Below, piece after piece: positions 50,401 to 62,400 of a DNA stretch of 64,000 nucleotides; within the stretch, counting starts at the first letter, position 1, and each line of letters starts with the position of its first letter. Under the pieces are notes generated by a model, which was given only the letters and a program-made list of their open reading frames with translations, searched no databases and was not told the DNA's origin. The position numbers and the translations under genes were made by a program. The stretch is from Ianthella basta. Taxonomy: Eukaryota > Porifera > Demospongiae > Verongiida > Ianthellidae. The DNA is taken from positions 2,279,767 to 2,343,766 of the forward strand of contig OZ025877.1 in the NCBI GenBank assembly GCA_964019415.1, read 5' to 3'.

Positions 50401-53400
50401 TTCCCAATTTAGTGAGTTAAAGGCATTGGAGGCATCTATCAGTAGCACTGCCTCTGTGTTGGCATCTTCATTGATGGCTTTCATTGCATGAACACCTGCC
50501 TCACACCCACTAATATGACCAACACATAGCTGTAATGCTCCCACTGACCTGCATATGTCTTCAGATGTTATCGCAAGAACTGCTTTACCAATGATTCTCC
50601 TCAGCACCTCCCCAATTCCAATCGGTCTCACTCCTGGGGACTTATCCAACGCAATCAGGTGACAAGCTACAAGACTAGTGATTCCTTCAGGATCTACATA
50701 GCTGGAACACAACCTTTTTGTAACCCTGGCTAATGCTGTACAGAGCTCACCTGATTCTTTGGCAAATGATGAACTAGCTCTTCTCCACCCAGCCGAGTCC
50801 ATTCCAGATGGACCTGCCGACCCTGTCATCTTCTGGCTAATGGATCTTACCATTTTGCCATCAATTGCATCAAACATAACTGGGTGGGGAGTTGGAAGGG
50901 GCTCGTCCTGGCTAATGGCATCTGCTGAAGCTGCTTGCCTGGGGGGATGTTTCTGGAGCGTGGGAGTGTTCCTTCACAGGTCTCCCATCTGGCTGCATGC
51001 TGCTCAAAGGTAGGGAGCCAGAGTTCTCCTCTTCTGTGATCAGTTTCACTGCCGCCTTCACATTGCCTACGTGTAGAGACTTTGTGAATGACCTTGCAAG
51101 CTCCCCCTCGCCTTTTGGTTTCTGGAGCCTCCCTAAGCGCAATTGGATGGTTTTCCCTTCTTGCAGCAAACTCTCAATGTCTCCCTTGGACCATAGGGCA
51201 AACCTCTTTTTCAGGCATTCAGAGTGGTCTGTACTTCTAGATTTCAGATGTGGCTTCTGCAGTAGCAGAGCTGGCATTGTCATTACAGCCTTCATAGCAA
51301 TGTTCTGCAAGGGGGTTCCTTCTGCATATGCAGTGAGTAGGCTGGCTAGTTCTTCAATGAACTGGGTGCCAGCTTTCCCCGATGGAACCTTAAAGAGGTT
51401 GCGTCTCCAGTGAACAATCTCGTTGTATGCCTTATTGATGCGCTGAGTAATAGTTTCCCCATCTACATTCCCCATTGGTAGTTGGTTGGTTTGGCCAATT
51501 TTCTCAAAGATTGACAGATCTTGAGGGTAAGATCGTGGGTCGTGCTCATGAGGTACTTCTGGGTCTGGTTCACTCGGTTCACTCGGTCTGTGATCACTTG
51601 TGCTGTTTCCTTCTGGCACTGAGTGGTTACCCTCATCCCGCATTTGATCGTCTACTGGTATCTGATCTGTCTGGTCAGCATTTTCGCAGCGACCTCGTCT
51701 GAGAGGAAGACAATCGTCACATTTCCGTCCTGATCGAGCGCATATACAATTAATACATCTGCCGCTGCTGCCGTTGCACCGACAGCAGTTCGGCATTCTC
51801 GTCAAAAGTCAATCTCAGTCTCAGTCTCTCAATCTCCAATCGCCATTTTGGCTGCGCTTTCCGCCATCTGTATAAACTCTCATACCTTACATACCTTTAC
51901 TAAATCATGCTCTTCCAGTTCTGTGGGCCTGACAGCAATAACAGATACTGTCCTTAATCTGCTGCACTTCGGTTGACGAGTGGCGTCCTAACTTCCCTTT
52001 AACACAGTGCTAGTCGATAACGTATAGTGACGTTTGTTGATGTCATCACAATGGCCAGTTTTTTGTTCAGGAAATTTTGTATAAAAAACGGCATACTTAG
52101 AGCCTCATCTTGGTGAGTGTGCTGCATATAGTGTTTAGTAGTAAATATACCTTCATATTCGACTGAGAACAGAAGTCTTTTGAGAAAATAGCATTTGAAC
52201 ATGCGAATTGTGCCAAAATTACTACCGAGAAGGTGTTTTTTTATTTTCTCTGCAAACAGATACATATATGCCCAGTTCTCAGTCGATTCTGAAACTTTAC
52301 ATTTCCCTACACCTAACCAGTGCAGCTTCGTGTGTTTCAGGCGTCGTCTAGATATGCTGGTTTTGCTCTCAACACCTTCAAACATCTTTATCCAAGCTTT
52401 ATTTCTCCGTTGCGTTGACTGACTATTCTGATAAAGCTAAGATCATACTTCCTTCTCCTGCCATTTGTTTTTCGTAGAATCATTCAGAGAGCGAAAATGT
52501 AAGGTTTCAAAAAGGTGCAAATTTAGTGGCCATGTTAGTGGTTTCCAGGTATAACTACCCTGTGATGTCATGTTTACCTATTGTGAGTGACAGAGCTGCG
52601 ACCGAAGGGAGCAAGTATTTTGAGTTTGGGGCAGCAGTCCCACGAGTTTTTTAACTCGAAATTCTTCTTTTTGTTTATGGTGGTTCTCCACCGTATGCAG
52701 CATTATTCCCTGCTTGCTGTACATGTATAAAAGACTACTGAAACACAACAACGAAGTCATCTACATGCATAAATTGTTGGTATGAATCACAGTAATGTTT
52801 TCTGTTCTATAATTCAATCAGACTTCATCACTTTGTTCTTGCATTGAGCAATATGAAAAGACTATCAAAGATGACAAGACAGAACCTAAGAAGCCTTTGA
52901 GGAGAAGAATTAGTACACCTTCTCCAACAGTGCCACACACACCAGCTTCACGTCCACTACTGTATGAGCAAGATGACGCGACTAGGAGCATGGTAGGTTG
53001 GCTACAAGCGTTGTATCTGAAACTTGCTCTTCGTGTTAGAATAGTGTGTGCATCTTTGATTGCATTCTTGCCATTAAAGTAGCTAAAGGAAACAACAGTG
53101 CACTCAAATCCAGTCTCGATCATACCTTATGGTTACACACATTAAAGTGAAGGGGTAAACTTAAGATCTAATGTGAGTATTCTATTTTCTGAAAGATATA
53201 ATATGTGTCCACAGCTGTCTTAGCATCCCCAACAAATATGGTACTCATATTTAGCGTTTATACAGCACGGTGGCCCCACTCTGTGAACGCATGTGAGTTA
53301 TGGCTATGTAAACAATGCGGTTGCTGCGCACGGCCGATTTTGACCTTCGTATTTTCCTCCTTTTCTCCTCTAAATCGAGTCTGGAGAAAGCAAGAATGGG

Positions 53401-56400
53401 ATAAAGACGAAGCCCAAACTTTCTTCTTCATGCGAATGCCTGCTATTCATTGTTATTCATTCTGTGAAGCGAGAAATGTCACCGTATACGAGCCCTATAA
53501 AATAACACTTATTACGGAAACAGACTTTTTTGAGACAGTTAAGAGGCAAAGACATAGGCAAGTGCAGAATGTACCACCTAACTTTTTCATGTGGGGGATT
53601 GTTGTAAACCAACCAGTCGTAAAGTTACATAAGCGCAACTGAATATTTCGAACACATTCATGCCTGAGTGGCTAGGAAAGTTGCCCATTGTAGCTTAGTT
53701 CACACTAGCCAAAGTTAAAACTTGTTCAGAAGTTTCAGTGACATTGCAGTCACCTTCATCAAGCTCACTTCATTATGTCAGCTAAAGTCGATGTCGACAG
53801 TAGTTGGTAAAGGAATAACACACATTATGACTAATTTGTGTTTATGGTGGTTTTCCAACACATGCGGCATTATTCCCAGCTTACTGTACATGTATAAAGG
53901 ACTACTGAAACGTAACAAGGAAGTCATCTACATGCATTGTTGGTATGAACAGTATCACAGTAATGTTTTCTGCTCTATCTTTCAATTTAAATGAAAAGAC
54001 TACAGAAGATGACAAGACAGGGCCTAAGATGCTATTGAGGAGAAGAATGAGTACACCTTCTCCAACAGTGCCACACACACGAGCATCATGCCCACTACTG
54101 TATAAGCAAGATGACACAAAAAGGATCATGGTAGGTTGGCAACAAGCATTGTGTCTGAAACTTGCTGCAATCCAAGGGCACTATTTTGTACTCTTCCTGT
54201 TGGAATAGTGTGTTCATCTTTTTCTAGTCTTTTGGTGTATATTTCACGAGACTACAATTTTATCTGCACATACATATTGAGTGAATATGCCTACAGCCAG
54301 CACAATCAATTCTTTCCCATATCATTTAGAGTGAGCCTCCTCAGTCCATTCATTTGAGGACCCCAAGAAATGAGGTGGCCTTTAAAGACCTGAATGTAGA
54401 TGGCCTTTACCAGGTTTTAAAGAAAGATCTAGGAGCGGATATTGCCACAGTGATAAGGGATCAAGAAGTATTGGGACAAGACTACCTAGGTCTCACAGAA
54501 GCTGATGTTTCAAAGCTTTTCCCAAAGATGGGGCAGGCAAAGAAAGTTCTGCGACACATTAAATCCATAAGTGACCTTACAGCTGAGGTACGTAACGATG
54601 TTTGTTTGGGCTCTTGCTATAATTGTTTGGAACTAATTGCATATGGGGTACCCTATTCATAAGATCTCTATTCTATGGCTCTGGTACGATGACACCCAGC
54701 TGCAGAAAAGGCTGTGACTAATGTGCTGCCAGTGAGTAGCTAACACACCATATCTACTCTCGACACAGCGAAAACATCTCCTAAGTGATACCCAAGCCAT
54801 GCTGAGACCCAATAGCACTTGGCATTTCTTGACCGTTGTCGGAAGTTACTGATTACTTCTGGAAGATGCATGATGACACAAGGATGTGCAGCCAACCTTA
54901 CTCGCTGCTGTCACTTGTCCAAACATTTGAATCTATAAAAATTAAATGCTGACCAATCTGTGTCTCCAAGGGACCACTTTAGACCACTTGGCACTCAGGC
55001 ACTTCTCCAAGGATGTCCTTTAAAAGACAAAACTTCTTTTACACATAACAGCACAAGCCATTAGTAAAGCCCCCTTCATTCTGTCAACAAAAGTGGACAA
55101 CAGTTGGTAATGGGATAACACACATAACGACTAATTTGTGTTTATGGTGGTTCTCCATCACCTGCAGCATTATTCCCAGCTTGCTGTACATTTATAAAGG
55201 ACTACTGAACGTAACAAAGAAGTCATCTACGTGCATAAATTGTTGGTATGAACAGTATCACAGTAATGTTTTCTGCTCTATCTTTCAATTAGAATGAAAA
55301 TACTACAGAAGGTGACAAGACAGAGCCTAAGAAGCCTTTGAGGAGGTGTATTAGTACACCTTCTCCAACAGTGCCACACACACGAGCATCACGCCCACTA
55401 GTGTATGAGCAAGATGACGCAAAAAGGAGCATGGTAGGTTGGCAACAAACGTCTCGGAAACTTGCTGCAATCCAAAGGCACTATTAATTTTTGTACTCTA
55501 GCTTCCAGTGTGTGCATCTTTGATTGCAGTCTTGCCATCAAATTAGCTAGCTATAGGGGAAGCAACAGTGCACTCAAATCCAGTCTCAATCAGCCTACCT
55601 TATGGTTACACACTTTACAGTTAAGGGGTAAGCTTAAAATCAAATGTGACCATTTGAACCACACCTGCTTCATGCATGCATTAGCCTTTTACCTACATAT
55701 ATTGTAGTGGGTTGTGTTTGGCTGTTGGTTGTCACTGTTACCTTCCCTCACCACAATTGCTTCATTCACTGAGCTCTTCCAACTTCACATGATTTGCTCC
55801 CCTCAGAGCAATCACCTATCCCTAGTATTGATGAGGGTAAGGGGATAATTGCTGTGTAGGAATTACGGATCAATGAGGAGTCTTGAGATTAATCACAGCA
55901 GTGCAGGCCCGATTGAAGGAGCTCTCCTAGGTCCGTAGACCGATATGATCGTGTCCAATTACAGACACAATCAAGGCCGCCACGTCCGAAGAGTGATTGT
56001 ATGTGTAATTGGACACAATCCTAACGGTCTATGGACCTAGGAGAGCTCCTTCCATTGGGCCTCCACTGCATTACGCTCAAGATTCCCCATTGATCCATTC
56101 CTACACAGCAATTATCCCTTTACCCTCATCAACAGAATCACTTAGAGCAAGCTAATATAAGGGCACAGAAGGGTGGTGGCTGCCATGGGGCATTGTAGCT
56201 CAATGGCTAGAGCACTGGCAGCGTAAGCCAGAGGCCCTGGGTTTGATTCTCGGCGGCGCCACCTTTCTTTCATGCCCTTTGCTGTTTCATAGTCTTCGGA
56301 CGTGGCGGCCCTGATTGTGTCTGTAATTGGACACAATCCTAACTGTCTACGGACCTAGGACAGCCCCCTCCACTGCTGTCATTATGCTCAAGACTCCTCT

Positions 56401-59400
56401 TTGATCCCTAGTATTGTCCCATAACAACATAATATACACACCATACCTACTCTCAACACAGCGAAAACATCTCCTGAGTGATAACCAAGCCATGCTAAAA
56501 CCCAATAGCACTTGGCATTTCTTGACCATTGTCGGAAGTTACTGATTACTTCTGGAAAAGATTGATGCATGATGACACAAGGATGTGCAGCCAACCTACT
56601 CGCTGCTGTCACTTGTCCAAACATTTGAATCTATAAAAATTAAATGCTGACCAATCTGTGTCTCCAAGGGACCACTTTAGACCACTTGGTACTTGGGCAC
56701 TTTGTGCTCTCAAGCCTCGTGATCTAAATCTCATAGACAACTCTTGGTCAGCATTTAATTATAGTTATAAATGCTGACCAAGAGGTGTCTCTGAGATTTA
56801 AAGCACGAGACACGAGGGCACGAAGCACCCGAGTGCCGAGTGATCTAAATCTTTAGAAACACCAATTGGTCAGTATTTAAGTGTTATAGATCCCAATGAT
56901 TGGGCAAGGAGCGGCAGCGAATCAGTTTACCTACTCATGTCTGCGTCATCACGTGTCTTCCAGAAGTAGTTTGCTATTTCTGACAATGACTGAGAAAACA
57001 TTGTTTGATTTAGGTCTCAACTTGGGCAGGTCATCTCACAGCAGACGTTTCTTACAGGTTGGCAGTGGATGCGGCACATCAGCTAAGCGTAAGCGTACTA
57101 CTGTCAGCCACATCAGCAACAGCATTCCCCGTGTGGTGTAACTAGTTCATTTCTCGGCTCCGATTCGTAGCCAGATTGTTGCTTTACCCTGTTTCTCAAC
57201 GAAACAAGTAAGCCGAGCAACCTGTACAACGTATGTTGTGGCGTATTAATGAACAGCTGCAGTTCTCTGCTATTAAATTCTTATAATATTCCCAGGGCAA
57301 ACGACGCACCTTAGTTAAAGCCCAGCTAGACAAAATTGAAGTTGTGGCACGAAGGTACAGCTGGGGTGTGTACGAGATTTGAAGATCATGAAAAGTGGCC
57401 CGTTGCCATGGTAACGGGATCTATCTATTACTTAGACCACTGACATCCTTGTCTCAGAAGGGATTTCCTTTAATTAAGACAGACTGCTTATATGCGTAAC
57501 AGCACAAGCCATTAGTAAAGCTCCCTTCATTCTGTCAATAATTATTAAAGTCAACAATGGTTGGTAATGGGATAACACACATTATGACTAATCTTTGCTT
57601 ATGGTGGTTCTCCACCATATGCAGCATTATTCCAGCTTGCAGATGCAAATGAGGAGAATGAGTACACCTTCTTCAACAGTGCCACACACACCAGCATCAC
57701 ACCCACTACTGTATAAGCAAGATGACACAATAAGAAGCATGGTAGGTTGGCAACAAGCATTGTGTCTGAAACTTGCTGCATTCCAAGGGCACTATTTGTA
57801 CTCTTCCTGTTCGAATATTGTGTGCATATTTTTGTAACAGACCACCTTTTGGTGTATATTCCATATATTATCTGCACATAAATGTTGAGTGAATATGCTG
57901 ACAGCCAGCACAATGAATTCTTTCCCATATCATTTAGAGTGAGCCTCATCAGCCCATACATTTGAGGACCCCAGGAAATGAGGTGGCCTTTAAAGACTTG
58001 GATGTAGATGGCCTTTACCAGGTTTTGGAGAAAGATCTAGGAGTGGAAATAGCCACAGTGATAAGGGATCAAGAAGTATTGGGACAAGACTACCTAGGTC
58101 TCAAAGAAGTTGACGTTTCAAAGCTTTTTCCAAAGATGGGGCAGGCAAAGAAAGTTCTGCGACACATTCAATCCATAAGTGACCTTACAGCTGAGGTACG
58201 TAACAATGTTTTTCTGTGCTCTTACTATAATTATGAGCGGATATGAGAAAACGACCTACTTAGGGCAGTTTATTAATTTTGACTTAGTGAAAACATGTTT
58301 AAGCAAAGTGGTTGAGCTCTTTATTGCCCTTTGTTGCACTTCAATAGCTGCTTCAGTTACTGTGATACACTTGAAATAATGTGCGTAGCTTTTTACACTT
58401 ATGCGACATGTTTGTATACGTCGCGCAAGACAGCCATCGTGTAAATTCACAGTCTTCATTTGAGCTTCAGAGAAGAACTATAGGATTTAAACATGGCCAC
58501 AAGACAGGGACTGTACCATAGGTAGGAATGATGCCATAATCTGTTTCTCGGCAAAATATCACATGCATGACTACTTTGTCCCATAGCTATTGTTTGCATA
58601 TTGCGCGAAGTGGGTCATTTTCTGAAATCTGCTCACAATTATTTAGAACTAATTGCATATGAGGTACCCTATTCATAAAACCTCTATTCTCTGGCTCTGG
58701 TACGACGACACCCAGGGAAAAGCTGTGACTAAGGTGCTGCCAGTGGGTAGCTGATGCAGCATATCTGCTGCCAACCTGGCGAAAACATCTCCTGAGTGAT
58801 ATCCAAGCCATGCTGAGACCCAAATACACTTGGCATTTTCTTGACCATTGTCGGAATGTTACTGATTACTTCCAGTAGATACATGATGACACAAGCATGT
58901 GCAGCCAACCTTATTCGCTGCTGTCACTTCACCAAACATTTGAATCTACAAAAATTAAATGCTGACCAATCTGTATCTCCAAGGGACCACTTTAGACCAC
59001 TTGGCACTTGGGCACTTTGTGCTCTCAAGCCTCATGATCTAAATCTCACAGACACCTCTTGGTCAGCATTTAACTATTACTTAGAACACTGACATCCTTG
59101 TCTCAGCAGGCATGTCTCTTTAAAGACAGAACAGCTTTTACGCATAATACCACGAGCCATTAGTAAAGCTCCCTTCATTCATTGGTTGATTTCTTATTGA
59201 TTTCAAATAGTGATCATTGTAATGTAGTCGATCACACCGGGCTGGAACTGGGCTTGAGGGAACAGGTCCTGCTGTTGTTGCTGAGACATCACGGATACAG
59301 CAGCGCCAGTGTCCAACTCCATGGACACTGGAACTCCATTCAGCTGAACATCTACCATGATAGGTGTCGTGTGCCCCTTGTTCAGGTGATACAAAGGAAG

Positions 59401-62400
59401 ATCTTCCTCCGACGCGGAGTCTACTGATGCGAAACTTGTCTCAGGAGAAATGAAAGTTAGTTTTTCTCCATGTAACTTTTGATGTTTTGTTCTTTTATAC
59501 GAAGGAATCTTGCTTTTTGAGCACGGCGAACGTTTGATGACATCATATGATTGCTTCCGTTATGTATACCATATATAGGAGGTCACGAGATTGTCATGGG
59601 TCCTAGCCATCAAGGAAGGCTGGAACGGGTGCCCTCACGAGAACGTCGTGTGGCATTCAAGAAGTACAGTTAGAGGCACACTGAAGGATGCTTCCAAAAG
59701 CGAAGGAAATTATCTAAGATTTCACCGCATGCATAGCGCGAAGTCGGTTCCTGTGTGGAGTTTCATGCGCAAAATTGTCATGGGAGAAATTAAAGTTAGT
59801 TTTTTCTCCATGTAACTTTTGTTAGGAGTGATTTAATAACTATGCATGCGGCAAAAATTTAGAGAGTCCACCTAGGAACAGGGCTATGCTTTCCGTTTCT
59901 CCCTCAGAGATTCCCTCAAGCGCCACATCGAAGTTTTCCGCTTTTTGGATGGCTTTGTAACCGGCGACATTTCTTAGCACGGCCAGGCTTGGTTAACAGA
60001 AATTATGCATACGTTTAACCCATTAGTCTCGAAGTTTAAATTGCTCGCCAGCTCCCACTTCCGAAACTAAAATGGCTGCGCATTAGAAGAAATTCGCCCA
60101 TGCCGTGTTTCATGCTTTTAGGCCATTTCTTCAACCTGACGGTGACAAAGGAGGAATGCTCTGTTTCAAGAAGTAGTCCAGGTCAGTCGACAGCATTCTC
60201 AGGCACAATCCGGACTCTTCGCGCGCGTATGTGATTCCTGTGAGCAAGCATGCAAACATTCGTATTGTCCGACCCTTTTCTCAGCCCCAAACCATGACAA
60301 TGAACATTTGCTGCTTGGTTCAGTATCACAGGAAGATGTGGAATTCTTCCTACACTAATTCATGCCAGCGCACACATACCAAAGCTTAAAATACGAGCAA
60401 GAAACGTTGCATATTATCACTCGCAAAATAAAGCAGTTCGTTTCGCACAGCTTGCGTGATCAGGAAATGAGATAGGTTTGCCAAAAGAAGGCTCTGATAT
60501 TGCTGCAAGTCCTGTGAAATAGACGCTGCCGTGGACTACTTGTAGCCAGAGAAAAGCGACGTTTTCTGAGCCTTGTTCGCCATGATGCATATATGCGTCA
60601 TTCGAGAATATCCACAATCTAACAAATGACACATATATGTGACTTTTGGGACTAATGGGTTAAAGAGCAATGTTTGATCTTCCTCTCGGCATTTGTTTGA
60701 CTTCAAACGAACACACCCTGTAGGAGCTACAAGCAAAAATAGGAAGGTCAAAAATCGCCCCACATTGTTTACATAGGACATGTCCCACATGTGTATTGTC
60801 TTTCCATCACCACAAAACTGTAGTATTATTAAAGGTCCACTGTCACGGTTATACAAGTTGCCTTATATGATAGATTATTGTCTAAAACCACCGAAAAACG
60901 CTGTTAGAGAGCTTCAAAATTCCCTGGTAGAGGGATAATGGTTCACTTCCGGAAAATTGGCCGAAGAAATCCGCCATATCGCTGTGACGTCACAGTAGGC
61001 TTGCCGTACACTTGTGTCTATGCTTGAGCGTGTCACACGCCGTGTGGGAAGACAATCGCCGACTGGCTATTCACGTCCCTCTTGCTGATAAACTCGCCCC
61101 GATGCATCACAAATGAGTTACTGGAGGATGTAGTAGGGCCAGTGGAGGCATATATCTATGGTGGAGGCAACAGTCGTTGCTTCATTTCACAAAGAGCGAT
61201 AGTCTGAAGAAGCGGTGGCCAGCAGCTGTTGGCAGGGTCTTTCTGTGCTTGGTAAGACTCTCCCATAAGTTAGAGCGCCTTTCGGATTGCGACTGATGCC
61301 CTACCTGCCATTTCGCTGTTTCTTGGTGTAAATATTCTAGCAACACCCACTTTGCTCATTCTAGTACATCCGTCAGAACCCGAATAGTGCTTTAACTTAC
61401 AGGAGAGTCTTTCCTAGCACAGAGAAAGCCAATCGAGAAGACGAAAAATCACTACAAAGAACAAAAGGGTGAGTAGTAGCTTTAGGATGACGAAAAAGGC
61501 GTCCCAGGGCCATTTTGATGCCCCCACCTCCTGGTGTTTTGCGCAGCCGTTCTTGGTAGAGAGCAGGGGACGGTTTTCCTCTGAATCTTTTGCTATGACC
61601 AGAGCTTGTGTGTGCCCTACTACCTAGCAAGTACGAGTGGAGAAATGCTTACGCCTCGCGATGTGCAAGCCATTGACCTGAAATACGTGCCGAGTGCTCC
61701 AAAATATGTTATCGGCACACTTCGTATTTCAGCTGTTACGCCTTGTAGGAGGTGACAAATCAGCTCTAGGCTAGTGTACCATGTCTGTTTCGTATGCTCT
61801 TGTAACAGTCCAAGAATGGTGCGAATCGGCGTTTATAGGGCTGAGAACGGGCGTCACCCTATTATTGGTAGTGTCGCAAAATTGATGTCGTGCCGTATGG
61901 CTGTGCAACTCGCATGCCCAGATCTATTTCAGAATCAGCAGGGGTATCTCCTTCATTGTCTCAAGAAGTTTCGCCTTCATCGTAAGATAAAGACTCGCAG
62001 GAGATAACGATTTCTTGTTCAGTCCATTGCCTGGCCTACTCTCCTCCATACTTTTGCAAACATTCCGGAGCCTACTGTGACGTCACGACATTTTAGCATT
62101 GTTAGGACCGGAAAACCAAAAAAAAACACGCATAATTGGTCTTTTTGCAACTTTGCACCCTCGTAACTCCCCCATCGTAATGCAAAGGACACTGAAATAG
62201 GTATCATTGAAGATGTTTCACAAAGCACTATCAATATGAAAATTTTAAAAACTGTGACAGTGGACCTTTAAGGTTGTGTTGGGAAGATGTACGTTATTTG
62301 CTGTGTGCAGTTATGTGATCAATGGAGAATCATGAGCATATCACAGCAGTGAGGGGAGGGGCTCCTGTAGTTTGAAGACATAATAGGTATCATGTCCAAT

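Noticed and set aside
53205..53642. 145-residue plus frame as an exon or gene
   Set aside because: No motif, no paralogue in the other duplicated units and no supporting splice sites.
56142..56336. Minus frame with RRRESNPGPLAY
   Set aside because: It is the antisense translation of the tRNA-like sequence at 56189-56261, a common annotation artefact.
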